Shown here one piece after another: positions 27,491-34,372 of a stretch of 37,004 bases of DNA. Each line of letters starts with the position of its first letter. The stretch's first letter is position 1. The stretch comes from Vicinamibacteraceae bacterium (GTDB lineage Bacteria > Acidobacteriota > Vicinamibacteria > Vicinamibacterales > UBA8438): the NCBI GenBank assembly GCA_012271165.1, contig JAAXGX010000030.1:1-37004 (forward strand), written 5' to 3'. Both the position numbers and the translations under genes were made by a program. A model generated the notes under the pieces. It saw nothing but the letters and a program-made list of their open reading frames with translations. It was not told the DNA's origin and searched no databases.

Positions 27491-29317
27491 CTACGGCGCC
27501 TCGGGCGGCACATCGCCCGCGCCGTCGCCGCGCGGCCGCCACAGCACGCTGATGGCCCAGTCGAGGTCGAGCCGCTCGCCGCGCCAGACCGGCGTGGCCG
27601 TGTGCGGGCCGATGCGGATGCCTGCCCGGTCGAGCCGCGCCGTCACTGGCGCCAGCGGGGCGCCGGTGACGGCCGGCAACGCCGGCGCCTCGGGCAGCGG
27701 CCGGCCGTCGGGCCGCAGGAAGCGCGCCTCGCCCGCCGCGTCGAGCGCTACCTGGAACCCTTCCTCGTGCACCGCCCGGTGATGCCGCCGGCAGAGCAGC
27801 ACCAGGTTGCCGAGCGCGGTCGCCCCGCCCTGCGCCCAGTGTTCCACGTGGTGCGCATCGCAGCGGGTTGCCGCGCACCCGGGGAAGCGGCAGTGGCGGT
27901 CGCGGGCCGCCAGCGCCCGGCGCAGGGCGGGCGAGATGGTGCGCGTGCGCCGGCCGACGTCCAGGACCTCACCGGCCGGCCCGTGCCGCATCGTCACGGT
28001 CGCGGCGTCGCAGGCCAGCCGCCGGGCCGTCTCCGCGGAGACGTGGATGCCGCCGGCCTCGTCGAGAGCCGACTGTCCGCCAGTGGGGCCGGGACAAGCG
28101 GTGCGGCGCCGCCGAGGCGGTCCCTCAACGTCGGGGACGGACCGGGACAGGCCGTCCGGCAACGCGGGGGACGACTCGTCCGCGGCGGGGGAGACCTCCC
28201 CCGCGCGCCGCGGGTACGTTCCCGCGGGAACGTACCGCGCCGGCCTCTCGGGGCCAGGGCCTGCGGTGGCGCCGCCGACAGCGGGCGACTCACCGGGCCG
28301 TCTGGCGGCCGCGCGATCGACAGCAGCGCCATCGACGACGGCGGAGTCGCCGAGCCGGGCGGTGGCCGCATGGTCCTCGCCCTGCGCACCGTCGTCCGCC
28401 AGGGTGTCGGCATCCACGTGCACGACCACCTGGTAGCGGTCGCCCGCCGTCCCCTTGTCGAGCCCGCCGGCCAGCGCGCACTCGGCCACCGTCCCCAGCG
28501 CATCGGCCCGCCGCTGCGCGATGGTCGGGGCTAGCTCGTCGGCGGCCTCCCCGGCCGCAGCGTCCCGCGCCGTTGCGTCCGGTGCCGCGGCCTCCGGCGC
28601 CGTTGAGTCGGCGCCCGAGGCGTGCGGCTCCCCGTCGGCACCCGCTGCCGGCCCCGCCGTTCCCGCCCCGGCATCGAGCGCCGCGTCCAGCGCCCGCCGC
28701 AGCACGGCGCCCACCTCCGGCGTCAGCCTGCCGCGGACCACGACCATCCCGTCGTCGTCCACCCAGGTGTGCAGCGCGCGCGACTCGTGCCGGCGCCGGT
28801 CCTCTGCCTGCTCGGCCGCGCGCTCCACCCGGCGCCACGTGCGGACCACCTGCTCGACGTGCGCGGCGGTGCCGGCCAGGGCAACGTCGAGCAGCGCCTG
28901 CTCGGTCGCGGGGGTTGCCACGCGGGTGACGGCGCGCACCTTCGAGTAGGAGACCTCGCCGCGCTGCAGCGCCGCGCTCAGCCGGGGCAGGTTGGCCAGG
29001 GCGTGGGCGACGCGCACCTTCTCGCGGGCGGCGCCCGGCGCGAGGCCGATGCGCCAGCTCAGCCAGTGGGCGCAGGAGGCGAAGCCCTCCCAGCCGTCGC
29101 GCTCGTCGAACTGGCGAATCAGGACGAGCAGCTCGTAGGTGGCGGCCTGGATGCGGGCGGCCAAGTCGGCTATCCGGTCGCCGAGCGCCTCGACGTCGGG
29201 CGCGGCCTCGTCGGGTGGCGCAGGCTGCACGGCCGGGATCTCGGTCTCGTCAGTCGGAGCGGCCGATGGGGCAGGCGGGACGGACGCATCGGGAACGGTG
29301 CGGGGCTTGACAGGCAT
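27491..29317 (-). CDS. DUF222 / HNH endonuclease domain protein (13E12 repeat family)
   Basis: Protein of 608 residues. After a Pro/Ala-rich N-terminus, the DUF222 region starts near VEALGDRIADLAARIQAATYELL and includes FASCAHWLSWRIGLAPGAAREKV. A long Ala/Asp/Gly-rich linker follows, then a C-terminal HNH nuclease with CRFPGC, CDAHHVEHW, GNLVLLCRRHH and an HE pair, which keeps the His-Asn-His and zinc-cysteine residues. The ATG at 29317 has a nearby GGAG; the frame extends upstream without a better start. The family is abundant in actinobacteria and acidobacteria, often as scattered paralogues, and its role is not settled. A perfect 24-base palindrome lies in the linker. Confidence 0.8.
   Translation of the reverse strand: MPVKPRTVPDASVPPAPSAAPTDETEIPAVQPAPPDEAAPDVEALGDRIADLAARIQAATYELLVLIRQFDERDGWEGFASCAHWLSWRIGLAPGAAREKVRVAHALANLPRLSAALQRGEVSYSKVRAVTRVATPATEQALLDVALAGTAAHVEQVVRTWRRVERAAEQAEDRRRHESRALHTWVDDDGMVVVRGRLTPEVGAVLRRALDAALDAGAGTAGPAAGADGEPHASGADSTAPEAAAPDATARDAAAGEAADELAPTIAQRRADALGTVAECALAGGLDKGTAGDRYQVVVHVDADTLADDGAQGEDHAATARLGDSAVVDGAAVDRAAARRPGESPAVGGATAGPGPERPARYVPAGTYPRRAGEVSPAADESSPALPDGLSRSVPDVEGPPRRRRTACPGPTGGQSALDEAGGIHVSAETARRLACDAATVTMRHGPAGEVLDVGRRTRTISPALRRALAARDRHCRFPGCAATRCDAHHVEHWAQGGATALGNLVLLCRRHHRAVHEEGFQVALDAAGEARFLRPDGRPLPEAPALPAVTGAPLAPVTARLDRAGIRIGPHTATPVWRGERLDLDWAISVLWRPRGDGAGDVPPEAP
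28213..28236. repeat. Perfect 24-base palindrome inside the DUF222-HNH gene
   Basis: The half-site GGTACGTTCCCG is followed directly by its exact reverse complement, so the 24 bases read the same on both strands. It encodes YVPAGTY in the interdomain linker. It could be a nuclease or regulator target, or a hairpin-forming insertion. Confidence 0.8.
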
Positions 29318-29767
29318 GACTCCATCATAAACCCCTCTTTTCAAACAGCTTGTACGGCCCCAGGCGGGCCGATCGGACCGCGCTGCGGCTTCGTTGCACT
29401 CCCGGGCGCCGGCAGCCCCCCCAGTGGCCCGCCAGGGCCGTCCGAGCGGCATGCCTGACGCCGGTCCGCATCCCGGGCCGCCGGTCTCGAAACGGGCTGT
29501 CAACAGAAAAATGCATGCGGGGCGAAAAAAGATCGCAAGCCACCCTCAGGTCGGCGCTGCCGAAGCCCTCGCGGCGAGCGGTTCTCGCACGCGGCCGCAC
29601 GTGGTAGGCGGCCTGGCCGCGTAACGCGACGTGGTGGAGCGCACGCGCGTCCCAGGATGCCGACGGGAATTACGTTGTTAGTCGGCTCCGGCACCGTCTG
29701 CCGGGGTGCGGAGGTTTTCGGTGGGATACACTGCCGCTACGATCTTCGCGCAAGGGGCACATCCGCG
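29318..29767. other. Intergenic region between divergent genes
   Basis: About 450 bases with no gene I can support. A locally A-rich patch at 29500-29530 contains a minus-strand TTGACA (29503-29498) without a matching -10. Near the right end TTTTCG (29715) and TACGAT (29738-29743), 17 bases apart, may serve the next gene. AAGGGG lies ten bases before that gene's ATG. Confidence 0.4.
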
Positions 29768-30232
29768 ATGAGAACAGCGATCCTCACGGCCGCGACCGCC
29801 GCCGCCCTGCTCGCGCACGGCGCGCTGCCGGCCGCCGGCGCGCAGGAACCGGACGCAACGGAGCCGACCGTGCCGCTGGTGCAGACCGTCGGCTGCGTCG
29901 AGCGGGACGGCGATGCGTGGTTCCTGACCCGCGCGACCGATCCGCGGGTGACGCAGTACCCCTTTCCCAGCGCCGTGGAGCTCGAGGACGCGGGCCGCGC
30001 GGCCCTCGGGTCCAACCGCCTGCAACTGGTCGGGGTCACCGATTTTCTCGACGCGGAGGGGTTGCTGGGGTCGTTCCAGCGGGCCCAGCACACGGCGCCG
30101 GAGTCGGTCAACGCGACCGGAGCGCTCGCCGAGGGGCGCCGGGTCGCTGTCAAGGGTCTGTACATCACCAGCGTCGAACCTCACCGCGTGAACCTCACGT
30201 CCGCGATCTCTGTCGCCGACACGTGCGGCTGA
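29768..30232 (+). CDS. Small exported protein, function unknown
   Basis: Protein of 154 residues with a clear signal peptide (MRTAILTAATAAALLAHGAL, then PAAGAQ with cleavage after Ala). The mature part starts acidic, then VQTVGCVERDGDAWFLTRATDP and RLQLVGVTDFL, and ends VAVKGLYITSV...LTSAISVADTCG. Two cysteines, near the start and the end of the mature domain, may form a disulfide in the periplasm. The VAVKGLYI segment suggests a small beta-barrel, but this is a guess. I recall similar exported proteins in acidobacteria without a known role. It is the first gene of the secreted module. Confidence 0.7.
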   Translation: MRTAILTAATAAALLAHGALPAAGAQEPDATEPTVPLVQTVGCVERDGDAWFLTRATDPRVTQYPFPSAVELEDAGRAALGSNRLQLVGVTDFLDAEGLLGSFQRAQHTAPESVNATGALAEGRRVAVKGLYITSVEPHRVNLTSAISVADTCG

Positions 30233-30287
30233 CGCGCCGGCGGCAGCGCTCGATGCAGGCGGCCCGCCATCCGAACAGGAGACATCC

Positions 30288-31247
30288 GTGAAGACTCTGC
30301 CTTCGCTCTTGCTCGCCGGTCTGCTTTGTCTCGTTCCCTCGCTCGCGGACGCGCAGGTGACGGTCACCGACTGGCGGGGGGAGACGGTCGACGCCACCGC
30401 GGGCTCGGTCGACTCGCACGGCGTCACGATCGTGTACCACACGGCCGGCGAGGGTCCGCTCGTGATCTTCGTGCACGGCGTCGCCAGTCCGTGGCACGAC
30501 TACCGGCATCAGATCGTGATGCTGTCCGAGAAGTACCGCGTCGTCGCGATGTCGACCCGCGGCACCGACATGAGCGACAAGCCGGCCGGCTACGAGCACT
30601 ACGCCTCGGCCCGGATCGCCGACGACATCAGCGCCATCATCGAGCACTTCGGCGAGGACCGGGCGACCATCGTCGGGCAGGACAGCGGCGGCCTGCACGC
30701 GTGGCACTTCGCGATGACCCGTCCGGAGCGGACGGAGCGGCTGATCTCACTGGGCTCGGTGCATCCGGCGGGGCTGATCCGCGAGCTGATCGACAACCCG
30801 GAGCAGCAGGCGGCGAGCGCGTTCCAGTGGGGCATGCAGGAGAACCCGGACGCGGGCCGGGACTTCGGCGAGGCCGTCCGCAACTCGCCCATCGATCCGG
30901 ACGAGCCGGCGAACCTGGCCGCGCTGCGGAGAGAGGCCAACGCGCGCATCGATCCCGAGTCGGTGGTCGGGTTCTACAAGACGAACTGGCCGGCGCGGCC
31001 GGTGACGCTGGAGACGGTGGCGTTCGGGTTCCGGTACGGCGAGTTTCCGCCCGTGCAGGCGCCGACGCTGCTGATCGTCGGCAGGGACGCACCGTTCTTC
31101 ATGAGCGCGACGCTGGCCGACACCTGGGAGTGGGTCGACGCGCCGCTGACGATCCAGGTGCTCCCGGGCGTGCGCCACGGACCGCATCGCGAGGCCCCGG
31201 AGATCGTGACACCGCGCGTCATGGAGTGGCTGGAGACGGGGCGCTAG
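30288..31247 (+). CDS. Exported alpha/beta hydrolase, epoxide-hydrolase-like
   Basis: Protein of 319 residues from a GTG with AGGAG six bases upstream. The signal peptide ends LADA before Gln23. The hydrolase has HGVASPWHDYRHQ (oxyanion region, like HGFPESWYSWRHQ of epoxide hydrolases). Its nucleophile elbow is VGQDSGG with Asp132 rather than Ser, and the catalytic His is probably His297 in GVRHGPHREAP. An Asp nucleophile indicates epoxide hydrolase or dehalogenase chemistry rather than esterase. It lies 72 bases before the copper monooxygenase-like gene. A close paralogue forms the C-terminal part of the gene at 32836-34317. Confidence 0.82.
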   Translation: MKTLPSLLLAGLLCLVPSLADAQVTVTDWRGETVDATAGSVDSHGVTIVYHTAGEGPLVIFVHGVASPWHDYRHQIVMLSEKYRVVAMSTRGTDMSDKPAGYEHYASARIADDISAIIEHFGEDRATIVGQDSGGLHAWHFAMTRPERTERLISLGSVHPAGLIRELIDNPEQQAASAFQWGMQENPDAGRDFGEAVRNSPIDPDEPANLAALRREANARIDPESVVGFYKTNWPARPVTLETVAFGFRYGEFPPVQAPTLLIVGRDAPFFMSATLADTWEWVDAPLTIQVLPGVRHGPHREAPEIVTPRVMEWLETGR

Positions 31248-31319
31248 CAGGCCGGTACGGTAGTATTCTGCTCGCGGTCGGAGCGGAGCGGAACGGCACG
31301 GAGCCTGGAGGAGGTCCCG

Positions 31320-32744
31320 ATGGTTGCAGGTCGTCTGGCGGCAGTGCTCGGCGCGGCGCTCGTCGTGATCGGCGCGCCGGCGGGTGCGGCCGCGGCCGGC
31401 GAGAACGCCGCGGCGGAGTCGGCGCCCACCTTCAATGCGGACGTGGGGCCGATCCTGTACGAGAACTGCGCGAGCTGCCACCGCGCCGGCCAGGTTGCGC
31501 CGATGGCGCTGACGTCGTACGAGGAGGCGCGGCCGTGGGCCCGCGCCATCCGGACCAAGGTCGTCGCGCGCGAGATGCCGCCGTGGTTCGCCGACCCGCG
31601 CTTCGGGCAGTTCAAGGACGTCACGGCGCTGAGCCAGGAGGACGTCGACACCATCGCGGCGTGGGTCGACGGCGGCGCGCCGGAGGGCGCCGGCCCGGCG
31701 CCGGACGCGCCGGAGTTCGCGAGCGACTGGCTGCACGAGCGGCCGCCCGACTTCGTGCTCGAGATGCCGATCGACGTGGAGGTGCCGGCCCAGGGCGAGA
31801 TCGAGTATCTGAGCGTCTGGGCGGAGAACCCCTTCGAGGAGGACGTCTTCCTGGAAGCGGTCCAGATGCGTCCGGGCAACCCGGCGGTGGTGCATCACGC
31901 CGGGATATTCACGCGGGAGCTGCCGCCCGGAACCAGGCTGGGCCAGGACCGCGTGCGCCCGGGCGGTCAGTTGATTCCGATGCCGGTTCCCATCAACCCC
32001 TACGAGGACCCCGCGGTCAAGCTGGCGCGCCGGGAGGCCGCGCGCGTGTTCGTCGAGGACGCGCAGCTCATCTTCTACCGGCCGGGCGGCGGCTTCAACC
32101 GCTTCCCCGAGGGCACGGCGAAGCTGGTCTACGCCGAGCGCGCCCTCGAGTTCCAGATGCACTACACGCTCACGGGCCGCCCGGAGACGGACCGCTCCGC
32201 CGCCGCCTTCTGGTTCGCCAGGGAGCGGCCGCGCCGCCGCATGATCACCGTGGGCAGCGGGGAGCACGGCGGGACCGGCCAGGTGCGCATCGTCGAGAGC
32301 GAGGAGCAGCTCGAGCTGCAGGCAGGTTCCGGCTTCACGCGGACGCCCAACATCCCGCCGCACGCCGGGGACTTCAGGGTGACCGGCATCTGGCCGGTGC
32401 TGGACGACGTGACGCTCTACGGGGTGTGGCCGCACATGCACTTCCGCGGCAAGGACATGACGTACATCGTCAGCTATCCGGACGGCACGGAGGAGACGCT
32501 GCTGCACGTGCCGAACTACGACTTCAACTGGCAGATCGAGTACGACTTCGTCGAGCCGCTGAAGGTGCCCGCGGGCAGCACGCTCAAGACGATCGGACAC
32601 TTCGACAACAGCATCCGCAACCGCTACAACCCGAGTCCGGACCGCGAGGTGTTCTGGGGCGAGCAGAGCTGGGACGAGATGTTCTTCATCTTCACGAAGT
32701 ACACCATCGACAAGGAAGATCTCGGCAAGCGGACGAGCAACTGA
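31320..32744 (+). CDS. Exported cytochrome c / PHM-like copper monooxygenase fusion
   Basis: Protein of 474 residues with AGGAGG five bases before the ATG. A signal peptide (about 1-26) leads into a single-heme cytochrome c domain with CASCH (Cys50, Cys53, His54) and a likely axial Met86 in REMPPW. The C-terminal half matches copper type II ascorbate-dependent monooxygenases (PHM/DBH fold): His192-His193 in VVHHAG, His281 in FQMHYT, His372 and His374 in PHMHFRG, and Met454 in WDEMFF. These correspond to the two-copper ligand set of PHM. The heme domain could supply electrons in place of ascorbate. The substrate is unknown. The stop is followed at once by a GC hairpin. Confidence 0.8.
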   Translation: MVAGRLAAVLGAALVVIGAPAGAAAAGENAAAESAPTFNADVGPILYENCASCHRAGQVAPMALTSYEEARPWARAIRTKVVAREMPPWFADPRFGQFKDVTALSQEDVDTIAAWVDGGAPEGAGPAPDAPEFASDWLHERPPDFVLEMPIDVEVPAQGEIEYLSVWAENPFEEDVFLEAVQMRPGNPAVVHHAGIFTRELPPGTRLGQDRVRPGGQLIPMPVPINPYEDPAVKLARREAARVFVEDAQLIFYRPGGGFNRFPEGTAKLVYAERALEFQMHYTLTGRPETDRSAAAFWFARERPRRRMITVGSGEHGGTGQVRIVESEEQLELQAGSGFTRTPNIPPHAGDFRVTGIWPVLDDVTLYGVWPHMHFRGKDMTYIVSYPDGTEETLLHVPNYDFNWQIEYDFVEPLKVPAGSTLKTIGHFDNSIRNRYNPSPDREVFWGEQSWDEMFFIFTKYTIDKEDLGKRTSN

Positions 32745-32745
32745 A

Positions 32746-32762
32746 GGCGCGCACGGCGCGCC
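32746..32762 (+). repeat. GC hairpin after the cytochrome c/PHM-like gene
   Basis: GGCGCGC ACG GCGCGCC forms a perfect seven-base-pair stem one base after the stop codon. There is no U-tract. It may protect the 3' end or slow transcription into the next gene. Confidence 0.45.
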
Positions 32763-32806
32763 TCGGCGGGAGCGGCGCGGGGCGCAGGGGTCCCCGCAAG
32801 CGGACG

Positions 32807-32832
32807 CCGGGGGTTCGGGGCGCAGCCCCGTC
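32807..32832 (-). repeat. Intergenic stem-loop repeat, copy 2 (inverted)
   Basis: Its reverse complement matches 12697-12722 in 25 of 26 bases, including the CGGGGC/GCCCCG stem with a three-base loop. It ends just three bases before the ATG at 32836 and so occupies the ribosome-binding region of that gene. Confidence 0.75.
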
Positions 32833-32835
32833 TTG

Positions 32836-34317
32836 ATGATGCAGACGTGGATCGTCGTGTGGCTGGTCGTCGTCGCCGTCGGCGCCGCGCCGCCGCGCGC
32901 CGCCGCCCAGGATGGACCGACCAGCAGCGCCGACATGGCGCAGCCGTTCGACCCGCGCTACCTCCTCGGCGTGTGGGAGGTCGAATGGACCCCGCCCGAC
33001 GACGTGGGGCTGTTCCCGCCGGGGCCGCTGACGGGCATCGAGCGGGTCACGCACATCGACAGCCGCTTCCTGAAGGTCGAGGTCTACCTGGAGGGCCGGG
33101 ACGGGACGGCGATCTCCGGCGAGGGGATGATCTTCTACGAGTACGGCCTGGGCGGCCAGCACCTCGTCCGCTACGTCGTCTACGACGCCGGGTTCGCGCT
33201 GCTGCAGACGGGTCCGGTCGGCGGCGACCTCGGCGGCTACTACAGCGCGTTCTGGGAGACGCCCGAGATCGAGCACGGCGCCACGACCTACGCGCTGCGG
33301 GGCCGGTCGTACTTCGTCTCGCCCGAGGGCTACCGCGTCAACCAGGAGATCTCGGTCGACCGGGAGGCCTACGCGAACTTCGGGCTGATGTGGCTGACTA
33401 AGAAGCCGTGCGTCAGCGCGCCCGCGGTGACGGTCACCGACTGGCGGGGCGAGTCGGTCGTCGCCACCGAGGGGTCGGTCGACTCGAACGGGGTCAGGAT
33501 CGTGTACCACACGGCCGGCGAAGGACCGCTGGTGATCCTGGTGCACGGGGTCGCCTCGCCGTGGCACGACTACCGGCATCAGATCCCGATGCTGGCCGAG
33601 AAGTACCGCGTCGTCGCGATGTCCACGCGCGGCACCGACATGAGCGACAAGCCGGCGGGTTACGACAGCTACGCCGCGGAGCGGGTCTCGGAGGACATCA
33701 GCGCCCTCATCGGGCATTTCGGCGAGGACCGGGCGACGATTCTCGGGCAGGACAGCGGGGGGCTCTACGCCTGGCACTTCGCGATGACGCGCCCCGAGCA
33801 GACGGAGCGGCTGATCTCGCTGGGCACGGTGCACCCGGGCGGGCTGCTGCGGGAGCTGATGGACAACCCGGCGCAGCAGCAGGCGAACCTGTTCCAGCGG
33901 AACATGCAGGTGTATCCCCAGGCGGGCGAGGACTTCGGCAACGGTGTCCGCGCGGCGCCGCGGGACCCGGACGAGCCGGCGAACCTGGCCCAGTTGCGCA
34001 GGGAGGCGGCCGCCTGTCTCGACACCGATTCGGTGGTCGGCTTCTACAGGACGAACTGGCCGACGGCGCCCACGACCCTGGAGACCGAGTCGGTCGGGTT
34101 CAGGCACGACGAGTTCCCGCCCGTCGAGGCGCCCACGCTGTTCATCTACGGGAAGAGTGGGCCGTTCTTCCTGAATCCCTCGGTGAACGGGATGTGGGAC
34201 TGGGTCGACGGACCGCTGACGATTCACGTCCTGCCCGGCGTGGGCCACGGGCCGCACCGCGAGATGCCGGAATTCGTGACGCCCCGCATCGTCGAGTGGC
34301 TCGAGAGGGGCCGCTAG
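32836..34317 (+). CDS. Exported two-domain protein: DUF1579-like domain plus epoxide-hydrolase-like domain
   Basis: Protein of 493 residues. A signal peptide (about 1-24, ending RAAAQ) is followed by a domain of about 165 residues (RYLLGVWEVEW, IERVTHIDSRFLKVEVYLEG, then WETPEIEHG) that looks like a DUF1579 or lipocalin-like beta-barrel. From about residue 195 (VTVTDWRGES) the protein is a paralogue of the hydrolase at 30288-31247. It has the same HGVASPWHDYRHQ segment, Asp306 as nucleophile in LGQDSGG, and His471 in GVGHGPHRE. Starts at 32833 (TTG), 32836 and 32839 are all possible. No Shine-Dalgarno sequence is seen, because the stem-loop repeat occupies that spot. Confidence 0.78.
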   Translation: MMQTWIVVWLVVVAVGAAPPRAAAQDGPTSSADMAQPFDPRYLLGVWEVEWTPPDDVGLFPPGPLTGIERVTHIDSRFLKVEVYLEGRDGTAISGEGMIFYEYGLGGQHLVRYVVYDAGFALLQTGPVGGDLGGYYSAFWETPEIEHGATTYALRGRSYFVSPEGYRVNQEISVDREAYANFGLMWLTKKPCVSAPAVTVTDWRGESVVATEGSVDSNGVRIVYHTAGEGPLVILVHGVASPWHDYRHQIPMLAEKYRVVAMSTRGTDMSDKPAGYDSYAAERVSEDISALIGHFGEDRATILGQDSGGLYAWHFAMTRPEQTERLISLGTVHPGGLLRELMDNPAQQQANLFQRNMQVYPQAGEDFGNGVRAAPRDPDEPANLAQLRREAAACLDTDSVVGFYRTNWPTAPTTLETESVGFRHDEFPPVEAPTLFIYGKSGPFFLNPSVNGMWDWVDGPLTIHVLPGVGHGPHREMPEFVTPRIVEWLERGR

Positions 34318-34372
34318 CAGAGCGGATCCCGGCCCTCGGCGCCGGCAACGTGGGTCGCGTGTGCGTAGGCGG

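Noticed and set aside
27602-28534. Plus-strand open frame of 310 codons opposite the HNH gene
   Set aside because: Arg/Pro/Gly-rich shadow of the minus-strand gene with no recognisable domain.
29498-29503. Perfect TTGACA on the minus strand as promoter of the HNH gene
   Set aside because: No -10-like hexamer lies 16-19 bases downstream, and it is 180 bases from the start codon.
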